Origin: Paraburkholderia silvatlantica
GTDB lineage: Bacteria > Pseudomonadota > Gammaproteobacteria > Burkholderiales > Burkholderiaceae
Length of the DNA stretch: 64,000 bases
NCBI RefSeq assembly: GCF_003096715.1
Contig: NZ_QEOL01000013.1
Coordinates: 1-64,000 of the forward strand
Direction of reading: 5' to 3'
Notes under the pieces: model-generated
Database searches by the model: none
Told to the model about the DNA's origin: nothing
The model's input: only the letters and a program-made list of their open reading frames with translations
Position numbers and translations under genes: made by a program
Shown here: piece after piece, positions 1-9,213 of the stretch
How the letters are laid out: the number at the start of each line of letters is the position of its first letter
How positions within the stretch are numbered: the first letter of the stretch is position 1

Positions 1-110
1 GTTCACCAGGTTCGGCATGCTGTCCTCGATGCCGAGCCTCGCGTGCGGGCCGCCCATGTCGGTTCGCACCCAGCCGGGCGCCATGAGCAGCAGGGGACGA
101 TCGAGGAGCT
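1..110 (-). pseudogene. SDR oxidoreductase C-terminal fragment
   Basis: On the minus strand the frame reads LLMAPGWVRTDMGG followed by HARLGIEDSMPNLVN, the typical C-terminal stretch of short-chain dehydrogenases (PG-x-V-x-T-DMGG). The gene continues beyond the left edge. Upstream of about position 110 the expected SDR sequence (YxxxK region) cannot be found in any frame; the sequence up to 220 reads as unrelated short frames. The fragment therefore looks truncated at its 5' side, although only the part inside the window can be judged. Confidence 0.5.
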
Positions 111-220
111 CACGGCGTTCGCGATGGTGCCGAACCGCATGCCGGCGCGGCTGGCATTGCGGCCAGCAGTCGAGTCGCTTCGACCACAAACGACATGTCG
201 ACCGGGCCGTGACTGAAGCC

Positions 221-1075
221 TCAACCTTGCGTGATGAAGGTATGGACGTGGGTGTTGAAGAGGTCGGGGTGCGTGCCGTTCATGCCGTGAGTGGCGCCCT
301 TGATCGTGACGCGCCGCGCGAACGCGATCCACGCCTCCAGCGCTTCGACGTTGTTGCGGAACATGAGCGGGCTGCGCTGGCCGTCGATCAGCAGCGTGCG
401 GCACTTGATCTCGCCAGCGGCGCGTGGCGCATACGGCGGCAGCGGGTCCTGCAACTGCTTGGGCAGCGTCGTCGCGTTGGCGATGGCCATCTGGCGAAAC
501 GCCGCCGAGCCTTTTCTCCAGGCACCCGGCACGCTCACGGAGTCGACGAACAACTCGAGCCCCGCTTCGACTTCGCCCGCGTGGATGAGGTCGGCGGCGC
601 GCGTGCGCAGCGTGTTGGTGGCGGGAGGCAGCGCGGCTTCGTCGTCGTCCGCGCGGGACAGCGGGCCGCCGGGGTCGGCGAGCACCAGCGTGCGCACGAG
701 GCGCGGATAGCGGCGCGCCAGATGCCACGCCACGCAGCCGCCACGCGAATGGCCCACGAGGTGCACCGATTCGAGACCCAGCGCGGCGATGAAATCGGCC
801 AGCTCGGCGACGTGGCTCTCCCAGCCGAAATCGCCCTGAATGCAGGCGTCCGCCGCGGGCCAGTAGTGGCTCAGACTAGGCGCGATGCAGCGGAAATGCT
901 CCGACAGGCCGTTAAGCTGCGGCATCCAGTAGCGGTAATCACAGAGCGATCCGTGGACGAACAGCAGCGGCTCGCCATCGCCGCGCTCGAGGAACGGCAG
1001 GGCAATGCCCGAGTGCAACGTCGCGTACGACAGATCGGGCGCAGCAAGTAGGGAGGGATCGATGCGTTGATTCAA
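221..1075 (-). CDS. alpha/beta hydrolase
   Basis: 284 residues with an alpha/beta-hydrolase layout: an oxyanion HG at residues 41-42 (LLFVHGSLCDYRYW), the nucleophile elbow GHSRGG with Ser110, and a late His (about 263, ATHGMNG) fitting the catalytic histidine. No signal peptide, so probably cytosolic. The family covers esterases, haloperoxidase-like enzymes and C-C hydrolases, and the substrate cannot be told from sequence. It stands alone between an SDR fragment and a SnoaL-like gene. The start is chosen because the fold begins shortly after and no longer conserved N-terminus is visible. Confidence 0.85.
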   Translation of the reverse strand: MNQRIDPSLLAAPDLSYATLHSGIALPFLERGDGEPLLFVHGSLCDYRYWMPQLNGLSEHFRCIAPSLSHYWPAADACIQGDFGWESHVAELADFIAALGLESVHLVGHSRGGCVAWHLARRYPRLVRTLVLADPGGPLSRADDDEAALPPATNTLRTRAADLIHAGEVEAGLELFVDSVSVPGAWRKGSAAFRQMAIANATTLPKQLQDPLPPYAPRAAGEIKCRTLLIDGQRSPLMFRNNVEALEAWIAFARRVTIKGATHGMNGTHPDLFNTHVHTFITQG

Positions 1076-1320
1076 GGAGTAGCTCCTGGCGTGTGAGCGT
1101 CACTTTGCCGCAAGCGCACGATTAAGGGAAACTCAATAAACTGAAGGAATCGATAAGGTTTTCTGATTATAAAAAGGGGCGCAACGCCGCGAGGCCCGTC
1201 GCGCGGGGCTATTCTCTTACAGCAATGAAAGCAATCGGGTGCGCCGCACCGCTGGCGGCCCGGGGCGCGGCGGCACAATTACGATTTGCAGCGGCGATGG
1301 CCGCGTTCGCGGCGGGAGAT

Positions 1321-1707
1321 TTACGCCTTCGGCGCCACGAGATTGGCGTCGCGCGCGAGCAGCCAGCGTCCGCTCGCATCCTTGCGCACCAGTGTGAGCG
1401 TGTAGCCCGCACGCCGCATGGGCTGGGTTGCGCCCGGCGGCAAGATGGAGATGTCGATGCGATTGCGCAGAAAGGCCCAGTCCCCCAGCACCTGAAGTTC
1501 CACGATCTCAGCCGTGCCCTCTATGCGCATGTCCTGTTGTGCCTGAGAAGCCGCGGCGAACCCGGCCTTGCCGAACGGCTCCTGGCCAGGCACCGTGAAC
1601 ACCACGTCGTCGGTCATCAGGCTAAGCACTTTGGCGGTGTCGCCGGCGCGGCTGGCTTCCATCCAGGTTTGCACCAGCTCGCGAATTGCACGTTCGTCAT
1701 CGGTCAT
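1321..1707 (-). CDS. SnoaL/NTF2-like protein (SgcJ/EcaC type)
   Basis: 128 residues starting MTDDERAIRELVQTWMEA, the usual N-terminus of the SgcJ/EcaC branch of the NTF2-like superfamily: two helices, then a curved sheet ending in GRWLLARDANLV. These small cone-shaped proteins bind hydrophobic ligands or act as isomerases or cyclases, but most members, including this one, have no assigned substrate. It has its own start and lies 52 nt downstream of the D-cysteine desulfhydrase on the same strand, so co-transcription is possible. Confidence 0.8.
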   Translation of the reverse strand: MTDDERAIRELVQTWMEASRAGDTAKVLSLMTDDVVFTVPGQEPFGKAGFAAASQAQQDMRIEGTAEIVELQVLGDWAFLRNRIDISILPPGATQPMRRAGYTLTLVRKDASGRWLLARDANLVAPKA

Positions 1708-1759
1708 CGTGGACTCCCTTTTCAGTTCAACGATTCTGGAATGCGCCTATCGCGGTGCT

Positions 1760-2803
1760 TCAAAACGCACTGCGATAGGCAAACAGGCCCGGCAAGCCGC
1801 CGGTCATGACGAAGAGGACGTTCTCGCCGCGTGCAAGGCGTCCCAAACGCGCGGCTTGCACGAGACCGGCGAACGCCTTGCCGCCGTACACGGGGTCGAG
1901 CAGCAGGCCTTCTTTCGAAGCGACGAGCCGCACGGCCTCGCGCATCGCGTCGGTCGGAATGCCGTAGCCGTCGCCGAGCTGTGCTCCGTCGATCACGATC
2001 GAGCGGCCCTCGATGCGCCGCGCCGGATCGATCAGCTCGAGCGTCTTGCCAGCCTTTTCGAGCGTTGCTGCGTGGGCCTGCTCGGCCTTCGCGAGGACGG
2101 TGTAGGCAAGCACGAGGCTCGGGTCGATGCCCAGCGCCGCGAAGCCGGCGGCGAGCCCCGCATGCATGCCGCCGCTGCCGTTGGGCACGACGATGCACGC
2201 GAAGCTCAAACCCTGTACATGGCCCTGCGCCATGATTTCGGCGGCGCACGCCGCGTACCCCAGACACCCCACCGGGCTCGATCCGCCCAGCGGGCACACA
2301 TAGACCTTGCGGCCCTGGGCGCGCAGCTCGCCGGCGCGCGCCTGGGCGAATTCCAGCGCATTGGCCGCGCCGGGCAGGTCGTGCACGCGTGCGCCGAGCA
2401 GGTCGTCGAGCAGGACGTTGCCGTTCTCCAGATACTCGAAGTCCTCGCGCGGCACGGCACGCGTGAGCACGAGTTCGCACCTCAGGCCCGCTTGCGCCGC
2501 CGCAGCCGCCGTCAAGCGCGCGTGGTTCGACTGACGCGCGCCCACGGTGATGATGGTGTCCGCGCCCGCAGCCAGCGCTTCGCCCACCAGAAACTCCAGC
2601 TTGCGCAGCTTGTTGCCGCCGCCGCCGAGGCCAGTGAGATCGTCGCGCTTGACGTAGACATTCACGCCCCCAAGTTCGTGGCTTAGCCGCGGCAGGGGCT
2701 GGATCGGCGTGGGTCCTTCCAGCAGTGCGCGGCGAGCATGCCGCGAAAGATCGAGCTGATACGGGGACGCGGCATGCGTTGCTGGATTCGTTGCGGTCGT
2801 CAT
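1760..2803 (-). CDS. dcyD: D-cysteine desulfhydrase
   Basis: 347 residues of a PLP-dependent tryptophan-synthase-beta-like fold. Family marks are VKRDDLTGLGGGGNKLRKLEF with the PLP lysine at Lys65, QSNH at 92-95, and GLLLDPVYGGKAFAGL near the C-terminus, all closely resembling E. coli DcyD. The enzyme converts D-cysteine to pyruvate, sulfide and ammonia; ACC deaminase is the nearest alternative. The ATG at 2803 is preferred over a 42-residue longer frame because the extension reads as non-coding. Confidence 0.85.
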   Translation of the reverse strand: MTTATNPATHAASPYQLDLSRHARRALLEGPTPIQPLPRLSHELGGVNVYVKRDDLTGLGGGGNKLRKLEFLVGEALAAGADTIITVGARQSNHARLTAAAAAQAGLRCELVLTRAVPREDFEYLENGNVLLDDLLGARVHDLPGAANALEFAQARAGELRAQGRKVYVCPLGGSSPVGCLGYAACAAEIMAQGHVQGLSFACIVVPNGSGGMHAGLAAGFAALGIDPSLVLAYTVLAKAEQAHAATLEKAGKTLELIDPARRIEGRSIVIDGAQLGDGYGIPTDAMREAVRLVASKEGLLLDPVYGGKAFAGLVQAARLGRLARGENVLFVMTGGLPGLFAYRSAF

Positions 2804-3023
2804 CGGGCTCTCGCTGTCTCGCAATTTGAAATGGGAGTGTGGCTGGCGGCATCTGCGTTTGCCAGGCGCCGAATAATAACCGGGGTAATGCTCGAATAAT
2901 GCGCGACGCCTCAGGGTTCTCACGTCCACGTAATTCCGTATTGCGTCGCAGCAAGGAGGTTTTTAGACTGATTCTTATCCAGGCCATCGTCCGAGACGAT
3001 ATTCCCACCACGGGAGGCTTCAA

Positions 3024-3233
3024 ATGAATATTTTTCAATCGCCGAGCCAACCATCGAGTCCGAGGCTGCACGTATTCGAACAGGAAGGCGGCTGGCACTG
3101 GGGTATCACCGTAGAGCGTTCGGCAGGCGGCGGGTTCAAGGTGATCGCGTACAGCGAGAAGACGTTCCGCGCCGAAAACGAAGCACAATCCGACGGCGAC
3201 CGCGCCCTCGTCAATCTCGCCGAACTGGTTTGA
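3024..3233 (+). CDS. small conserved-type hypothetical protein
   Basis: 69 residues, soluble, with a compact beta-rich core (GGWHWGITVERSAGGGFKVIAYSEKTF) and no recognised domain. A clear ribosome binding site GGGAGG lies 5 nt before the ATG, and codon use matches the neighbours, which supports a real gene. It is monocistronic and divergent from dcyD. Function unknown. Confidence 0.65.
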   Translation: MNIFQSPSQPSSPRLHVFEQEGGWHWGITVERSAGGGFKVIAYSEKTFRAENEAQSDGDRALVNLAELV

Positions 3234-3506
3234 GCCGCGCGCCGCGCGGCTTCGTGTTTTCACGTCTGCGGCATCCTTCCTCGCATCCTTGCACGTCTGC
3301 GGCCCGCGCCCCGCGCTGCGCCGGAATCGACGTTTCCTTTCGTCTGGTCGCTTTGTCTGCATGCACTCCGGCAGCGTCCATCGGCCTCAGTGATCGATCG
3401 CGCGACGTTTGCGAAAAATCAGCGCGCAAACTCGTCTGCCCCGGTATCTTGAAAAATTGCCCGAGAGGGCGAGTCAGACCGTTCCTGAACGCCGTCATTT
3501 TCCTTC

Positions 3507-3938
3507 ATGACTTCCACCGCGCCGCACTCCTCGCCGACCCTTGCGCCCGATCTGCAACTGGGCGAACCCATGACCGATACGATGCACGCCGAGTTCGTCG
3601 CGCTGCTCGACGCGCTTGCGCGCGCGAGCGACGAAACATGGCTCGACGCGTTCGACGCGTGGGCGGCGCATACGAAGCAGCATTTCGCGCAGGAAGAAGC
3701 GTGGATGGCGGAAATGAACTTCGGTCCGCGCCATTGCCATGCGGGCCAGCATCGGCACGTCCTGAACGTAGCCGCCGAGGTGCGCAGGCAAGTTGCCGAT
3801 GAGGGGCGTTTCGACACGGGGCGGCAACTGGTGGGCGAACTGCGCGAATGGTTCGCCTGGCACGTGCAGTCGATGGACGCCCTCATGGTCGAAGGCCTGC
3901 GCGAACGCGGTATCGCGAAGTTCGATCAAGCCGTCTGA
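3507..3938 (+). CDS. bacteriohemerythrin
   Basis: 143 residues with the full set of diiron ligands at canonical spacing: His27, His59, Glu63, His78, His82, His119 and Asp124. This is a single-domain four-helix O2- or NO-binding protein of the cytoplasm. It lies 23 nt upstream of ubiM on the same strand, so the two are probably co-transcribed, placing an oxygen-binding protein next to an O2-dependent hydroxylase. No fused signalling domain is present. Confidence 0.9.
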   Translation: MTSTAPHSSPTLAPDLQLGEPMTDTMHAEFVALLDALARASDETWLDAFDAWAAHTKQHFAQEEAWMAEMNFGPRHCHAGQHRHVLNVAAEVRRQVADEGRFDTGRQLVGELREWFAWHVQSMDALMVEGLRERGIAKFDQAV

Positions 3939-3961
3939 GTCACATTCCAATCGTTCGATTC

Positions 3962-5158
3962 ATGCAAGCAGATATCGTAATCGTGGGCGCCGGTCCGGTG
4001 GGGCTGTGTCTCGCGCGCTCGCTCAGTGGTGCTGGCCTCAAGATCGTCATGGTCGAGCAGCAGAGCCTCGCCGGCATCAGCGAGCCGCAGTTCGACGGGC
4101 GCGAGATCGCGCTGACCCAGAAGTCGGTGCGCACGATGCGCAGGTTCGGGCTTTGGGATCTCATCGACCCGCACGCGCGTGCCCCGCTGCGCAGCGCCAG
4201 GGTGTTCAATGGTCCCTCGCCGGGGGCGCTCGAGATCGGACACGACCTGAGTGGCCACACGGAGCTGGGCTGGCTGGTCTCCAATCACCTGATTCGCAAG
4301 GCTGCCTACGAGGCGCTGCGGCAAAGCACGGCTGAGCATGGCGACGTGACGCTGCTCGCGGCGCGAAAAGTCAGCGCGGTGAAAGCCGATGACGATCTGG
4401 CGAGCGTGACACTGGAGAGCGGCGAGACGTTCTCGGCGAAGTTGATTGTCGCGGCAGACAGCCGCTTCTCGTCCACGCGCAAGATGATGGGCATTGCCGC
4501 CAACATGCACGATTTCGGGCGCGCCATGCTGGTTTGCCGCATGACGCACGAAGCGCCTCACGAGCACGCCGCATGGGAATGGTTTGGCTACGGTCAGACG
4601 CTCGCGTTGCTCCCCATGAACGCGGAGCGCTCGACGAACGCGCATCAGTCGTCAGTCGTGCTCACGTTGCCTGTGGGCCAGGTCAACGAGATCGCCGCGC
4701 TGGAGCCCGACGCGTTCGCGCGGCATATCGAGGACCGTTTCATGCACAGGCTGGGCGCGATGAAGCTGGCGAGCACCCGGCATGTGTATCCGCTCGTGGC
4801 CGTTTATCCGGAGCGCTTCGTCGGCAAACGCTTCGCAGCCGTGGGCGACGCCGCGGTCGGCATGCATCCGGTGACTGCGCATGGGTTCAATTTCGGTCTG
4901 CTCGGTGTGGAAACCTTAGGTAAGCGAATCATCGACGCGCACAGGAGCGGCCTCGATATCGGGGTGCCCTCGGTTTTACAGGGCTATGAAACGCAGCACC
5001 GACGCGCGACGAAGCCGCTCTATCTCGCGACCCGGTTCATCACCGACGTCTATACGAACAACACCGCACCCGCGAAACTGGCGCGCGACTTCATGCTGCG
5101 CGCGGCTTCGAAACTGATGCCGTTCAGGAAGGCCATCGCGGCTTCACTGACCGGCTGA
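3962..5158 (+). CDS. ubiM: FAD-dependent ubiquinone hydroxylase, UbiM type
   Basis: 398 residues of the UbiH/UbiI/UbiF/VisC flavin monooxygenase family. The N-terminal Rossmann motif is VGAGPVGL, and the second FAD motif is GDAAVGMHPVTAHGFNFGL. The wording of the second motif and the length fit UbiM, the betaproteobacterial enzyme with broad regioselectivity on the quinone ring. The ATG at 3962 is chosen because the dinucleotide fold starts at once; no strong Shine-Dalgarno is seen, which fits coupling to the hemerythrin gene. A generic UbiH-family hydroxylase is the alternative. Confidence 0.8.
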   Translation: MQADIVIVGAGPVGLCLARSLSGAGLKIVMVEQQSLAGISEPQFDGREIALTQKSVRTMRRFGLWDLIDPHARAPLRSARVFNGPSPGALEIGHDLSGHTELGWLVSNHLIRKAAYEALRQSTAEHGDVTLLAARKVSAVKADDDLASVTLESGETFSAKLIVAADSRFSSTRKMMGIAANMHDFGRAMLVCRMTHEAPHEHAAWEWFGYGQTLALLPMNAERSTNAHQSSVVLTLPVGQVNEIAALEPDAFARHIEDRFMHRLGAMKLASTRHVYPLVAVYPERFVGKRFAAVGDAAVGMHPVTAHGFNFGLLGVETLGKRIIDAHRSGLDIGVPSVLQGYETQHRRATKPLYLATRFITDVYTNNTAPAKLARDFMLRAASKLMPFRKAIAASLTG

Positions 5159-5330
5159 CTTCAGGCTCCCTCGCCAGTCACTGTCCGCATAGACAGGTAG
5201 GCGTTGCTGGGCCAGTCAGCGGGCGCGGGCAGCAGGCTGGTCGAGACGCCATAAACCCTCGGGCGGTCCTGCAATATCAATCCAGGTCCGCAAATCGTCT
5301 GCGAGCGCTGCTTGAGGGTGGCCGGAAGGA

Positions 5331-6326
5331 TCAGTGATGCCAGAAGAGGGGATCCTGGCGAGAGCGGCTATCACCTTCCTGCGCATATTGGCTTTCCCTT
5401 GGCGACGTCCGGCCATGGCGCTTTGCGGCGCCCGGCTCGCGCTCGGCACTGGCGAGCGTGAGCAGGTGCCTCGCTTCGCGGCTCGATGGGTCGACTTCCA
5501 CCGCATGCCCTGCATCTTGCCGCACACAAGCCCATTGGCGCTCGTGTGCGCATTGCCGCGCCTCGCCGATCAACGCGTCGCGCTGCTGCTCGCGCGCAAC
5601 GAGGTCGGCTTGCATCTGCTGCGCCTGGGGGTTGCCCGGCTCGACGGCGAGCACACTCGCGAGCGCCCTGCGTGCGGGCCAGAGGTTGTTCTTGTCGAGA
5701 TTCAGGCGCGCGCTGGCGAGATTGCTCGCGACCTCGGGATGCGCACTCGCATGGCGCGGGGCGCCGGGCGGGCGTGAGACGGCCGGCGCATCCCCTTGGG
5801 CGACGCGGTGCTGCGCCGTCGCATTCGCACGCGGCGGAACGGCGGGCGGCCGCCTGGCCAGCGCGGCGAGGGTGCTACTGGTGCCTTGAATGCCCTGCTG
5901 CGTGCCTTTTGACCCGCTCACGGCCCCCTCGATCACCTGTACGCCGAGCTTTGGCTCCCATTCACTGCGGTGCAGGAACGCATAACCGGCGAGCGCGATT
6001 GCGAGCGCGCCGAGACCCGCCCAGGCATAGCGCGGCAGCCGCTTGCGCGTGGCGGCGTGTTCCTCGTCGATCGAAGGGTACTTCCCGTCGTAGGCCCGAT
6101 TGCCGCCAAGAGCGCCCGGCAGTGCGCCCAGGTTTGCCCGCAGGCGCCCGGCTACCCCGTGCGTGCGTTCGCCCGACACGCCATCGCTCGCGGCTGCGAT
6201 GCGGGCTGCCGCGGCCACTTGATTCGCTCCGCATTGGGGGCAGAGTGCGAGCGGCGCATTGAACCTGGTTCCGCAGTAGGGGCACTCCGACGCGTCGGAA
6301 TCGTCGTGACCAGGGGCGTTGACCAT
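5331..6326 (-). CDS. zinc-ribbon membrane-anchored protein
   Basis: About 331 residues. The N-terminus carries a CPYC...CPQC zinc ribbon, followed by a linker, one membrane helix (YAWAGLGALAIALAGYAFL) and a periplasmic C-terminal region with helical repeats resembling TPR (ASARLNLDKNNLWPARRALASVLAVEPGNPQAQQ). The layout suggests an assembly or scaffold protein; function unknown. The start at 6326 (MVNAPGHDD) is preferred because the ribbon follows directly. A start at 6389 would add 21 residues and cannot be excluded. Confidence 0.65.
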   Translation of the reverse strand: MVNAPGHDDSDASECPYCGTRFNAPLALCPQCGANQVAAAARIAAASDGVSGERTHGVAGRLRANLGALPGALGGNRAYDGKYPSIDEEHAATRKRLPRYAWAGLGALAIALAGYAFLHRSEWEPKLGVQVIEGAVSGSKGTQQGIQGTSSTLAALARRPPAVPPRANATAQHRVAQGDAPAVSRPPGAPRHASAHPEVASNLASARLNLDKNNLWPARRALASVLAVEPGNPQAQQMQADLVAREQQRDALIGEARQCAHERQWACVRQDAGHAVEVDPSSREARHLLTLASAEREPGAAKRHGRTSPRESQYAQEGDSRSRQDPLFWHH

Positions 6327-6495
6327 GGGAGGAGCGCGCTTTCGCTTCGATTGACGTATTGCCGCAAAATCGGTGCCTGATTTGCGCACTCATTTGAATA
6401 TGGGCCACTTCGCCGCGAAGATCAATCGGCGGATTCCGCCAGTTTGGCGGATAGGGACGGGCGAAACGCCAGCGAATGACGCTGCCTTATGTGCC

Positions 6496-6705
6496 TTACG
6501 GCTTCACGCAGCCGATGATCGTGGCGATTGCAGGAGCATCCAGCGTCAAGCCGATGTGCCCCACACCGGGCACGATCTTGACTGGCACGTGTGCGGCCGC
6601 TTTCCCGAACGCCGCCGTGTATTCGCGGGCGTGAAAAACCTCATCGTCGGCGCCGGCCAGCACGTGCGGCGGCTTCGCCAGAATCAACACATTAATAAGG
6701 ATCAC
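6496..6705 (-). pseudogene. alpha/beta hydrolase C-terminal remnant
   Basis: About 65 residues reading PPHVLAGADDEVF ... VKIVPGVGHIGLTLDAP match the last strand-helix section of an alpha/beta hydrolase, with the acid loop (GADDEVF) and the catalytic-His loop (GVGHIG). The rest of the enzyme, including the nucleophile elbow, is absent upstream, where an AT-rich non-coding stretch begins at about 6690. A deletion remnant. Confidence 0.65.
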
Positions 6706-6940
6706 AAATCAATATGACGGATTTGCGCGTACGATATTCGCGCTCTGCAGGCGGCTGCAGAGCGCGATGAGGACGTGACGTAAGGAACGTGCCGCTTGCG
6801 CCTGTACGGGAATCGAAGCGACGAGGCGCAAGCGGTTCGCGGAACGCTTTGGATCGAGGGCGCACGTGATTCCGGCCGGGCTACTGCGACATTTATTAGC
6901 ACTGCAGGATTTTGTTAATTTTTTATAAAACTGACGATAA

Positions 6941-6956
6941 ATCGGATTTATCCGAT
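6941..6956. promoter_or_regulatory. inverted repeat, candidate operator
   Basis: ATCGGATTTATCCGAT is a perfect 7-bp-arm inverted repeat with a 2-nt centre. It sits in the AT-rich gap (6706-7051) upstream of the small plus-strand gene and the DUF799 lipoprotein gene. AT-rich runs just before it (TTTTTTATAAAA) look promoter-like. Its position suits a dimeric repressor; the regulator is unknown. Nothing else was recognised in the gap. Confidence 0.35.
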
Positions 6957-7051
6957 AGTTATCCTGCATTCCATCCGTTAGCCTCGACCATCGCATGCTC
7001 AAAGCAATTCGGGTAGCGACGCCTGTTTGCCCTCATGTGCCTTGCGTCGTT

Positions 7052-7324
7052 ATGAATAGATCGGAAAACGCCATCGCGTCAGGCGGGGCTTCGTCCCGTA
7101 TCACAGGTATAAGCAATGAATATACGGTGCGCGGCTACAGCGGTAAGACGATGCTCGCAGCCGAAAAGGGCTTCTACTGGCGCATCGAACTGCAGTATCC
7201 GCTCGGGCAAACCGGGCGGGTTCTCTACGCGCGCATGGAGAATTTCGATGCCGAGAAGCATCTGTTTCCGGAGTCCTCGACCTACATGGATTTCCTGATG
7301 AAGAAGAAAACGAAACAGCCTTAA
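7052..7324 (+). CDS. small hypothetical protein
   Basis: 90 residues from the ATG at 7052 (an earlier ATG at 6995 would add 19 residues). The body (GFYWRIELQYPLGQTGRVLYARMENFDAEKHLFPESSTYMDF) is cytosolic-looking, rich in aromatic residues, and matches no domain I know. It ends 10 nt before the lipoprotein gene, so the two are likely co-transcribed. Confidence 0.5.
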   Translation: MNRSENAIASGGASSRITGISNEYTVRGYSGKTMLAAEKGFYWRIELQYPLGQTGRVLYARMENFDAEKHLFPESSTYMDFLMKKKTKQP

Positions 7325-7334
7325 GGGAGCCGTC

Positions 7335-8000
7335 ATGTCCAGAATCTTTTCTTTCAAACTTTGGGTTGCCCTTTCTACGTTTGCGCTGCTGGCGGCGTGT
7401 GCGCAGCCGGTCAAGCACGTTGATTACACGGCTTTCAGGAACAGCCGTCCGCATTCGATCCTGGTGCTCCCGCCGGAAAATGAAACGACTTCCGTACAGG
7501 CAACGAACAGCATGCTCTCGCAGATGACGATGCCGCTCGCCGAAGCAGGCTATTACGTGGTGCCGGTGGCGGTGATGGATGAGACATTCCGGCAGAATGG
7601 CTTGACCGTCCCGGCGGATATTCAGGCAACGTCACCCGCAAAGCTTCGCGATATCTTCGGTGCCGACGCCGCGCTGTATTCGAAGATCACGCAATTTGGA
7701 ACCACGTACCAGGTGGTCGATAGTGCGACTGTCGTCACGGCTTCCGCAAGGCTGGTGGACCTGAAAACCGGCGATGTGCTGTGGCAGGGCAGGGCAACTG
7801 CCAACAGCAACGAGGGGAATAACTACGGCGGGGGGAGCTTGATCGGCATGCTCGTAACCGCGGCGGTCAAGCAGATTGCGAACTCGGTCACGGAGAAGAG
7901 CCACGATATTGCTGCTGCGACGAGCTATCGGCTTCTGCATGCGGGACCGCCTAATGGTCTGCTATATGGGCCGAGATCGCCGAAATACGGCACAGATTGA
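7335..8000 (+). CDS. GNA1162/DUF799 family lipoprotein
   Basis: 221 residues with a type II signal peptide (hydrophobic stretch then LLAAC at about 18-22), so a lipid-anchored envelope protein. The core SILVLPPENETTSVQA ... LAEAGYYVVPVAVMDETF is characteristic of the DUF799/GNA1162 family, which in other bacteria often lies beside CsgG-like and DUF4810 lipoproteins; those partners are absent here. Ribosome binding site AGGGAG is 7 nt upstream. Function unresolved; an outer-membrane complex component is the usual suggestion. Confidence 0.85.
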   Translation: MSRIFSFKLWVALSTFALLAACAQPVKHVDYTAFRNSRPHSILVLPPENETTSVQATNSMLSQMTMPLAEAGYYVVPVAVMDETFRQNGLTVPADIQATSPAKLRDIFGADAALYSKITQFGTTYQVVDSATVVTASARLVDLKTGDVLWQGRATANSNEGNNYGGGSLIGMLVTAAVKQIANSVTEKSHDIAAATSYRLLHAGPPNGLLYGPRSPKYGTD

Positions 8001-8147
8001 CCGTGCTGGTCGTCATACGCGATGCTCGCTGCGGCGAGTATCGCGTCTGGCGGGTTCGTAATTATCAGCCTCCACATCGTTGGGATTAACGATCCCGGAA
8101 AGCCGCAGCTGTTGATGCTCACCGCTCATCGCGATTGCGTGCCAGAC

Positions 8148-9131
8148 TCAGTGCGACGACACATAAATCGCATCCGCAAACGGCTCCGGAATGGCAAAGC
8201 TTGTGCGCATCCGCTTCGTTTCTGCCGCGGGCGTCAGGCCAAAGAGTCTTTTGAACTCCCTGCTGAACTGGGACGCACTCGTGTAGCCCACAGCGAAGCT
8301 CGCCGCCTCCGCGGTCAGGTCCTGGCGGACCATCAACAGGCGAGCCTGATGCAAACGCGTCGACTTCACATACTGCATCGGCGAAACCTGGGTGATTGCC
8401 TTGAAGTGGCTATGGAAGCTCGGAACGCTCATTCCCGCTTCCTGTGCCAACTGCGTCACGTCCAGCGGCTGCGCATAGCCGGCGTGGATAAGGCGTAGCG
8501 ATCTGCCAATTCGGCCGAACTGACCTCGCATCGCCAAAGCCTCGCGCATCGAGCTGCCTTGTGCGCCGGTGAGCACCCGGAAATAGATTTCACGCAGCAG
8601 GCACGGGCCCAATACTGTGGCTTCGAGGGGCCGATGCATCGCCTCGAGCAAGCGCAGAACCGAGACCTGCATCGCGTCATCCATCGGCGTCGACATCATG
8701 CTCTGAGGCGCATGCACACGCGCCGTTACGCCTTCGCGATCGATCTGTACCGCCAGTTCAGCCGCCAATGTGAAATCGAGGTGCAGGTAGAGCGCAAGCA
8801 ACGGACGCGCCTCGGTTGCGTCGGTTTCCATGCTGAACGGAACAGGCACAGACACGGCCAGATAGTGATGTTCATCGTACAGGTAGAGATGGTCGCCGAA
8901 ATAGCCTCGCTTGCGCCCCTGACAAACGATCACGATGCCGGGGTCGTAGAGCACCGGCGTGCGTGACAGCGGCCGGTTCGAACGCAGGATACGGACGCCC
9001 GGCAGCGCGGTGAGGTTGTAGCCCTCCTCGGGCGCCAACGCGCGAAGCAACGCAATGATGCGATTGCGGCTTCGCGACGTGAAGCCAGGATGGTGGGTAG
9101 AGGTCCGCTTCGTGCTCATAGTTTTAGGCAA
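8148..9131 (-). CDS. AraC-family transcriptional regulator
   Basis: 327 residues. The N-terminal half is an AraC-type N-terminal sensing domain (PGVRILRSNRPLSRTPVLYDPGIVIVCQGRKRGYFGD). The C-terminal ~100 residues hold two helix-turn-helix motifs (VTQLAQEAGMSVPSFHSHFKAI and AASFAVGYTSASQFSREFKRLFG). It is divergent from the SDR gene at 9214 with an 82-nt gap, the classic arrangement of an AraC regulator with the oxidoreductase it controls. The start may be four codons later (MSTKRTS). Confidence 0.9.
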   Translation of the reverse strand: MPKTMSTKRTSTHHPGFTSRSRNRIIALLRALAPEEGYNLTALPGVRILRSNRPLSRTPVLYDPGIVIVCQGRKRGYFGDHLYLYDEHHYLAVSVPVPFSMETDATEARPLLALYLHLDFTLAAELAVQIDREGVTARVHAPQSMMSTPMDDAMQVSVLRLLEAMHRPLEATVLGPCLLREIYFRVLTGAQGSSMREALAMRGQFGRIGRSLRLIHAGYAQPLDVTQLAQEAGMSVPSFHSHFKAITQVSPMQYVKSTRLHQARLLMVRQDLTAEAASFAVGYTSASQFSREFKRLFGLTPAAETKRMRTSFAIPEPFADAIYVSSH

Positions 9132-9213
9132 GAAAATTAGCAGAATCAGGCTTTGTTTAGCCCGGTCCTCAGACTAGTATGCACTCACCAGACAACGTTC
9201 GGGAGAAGCTTCA

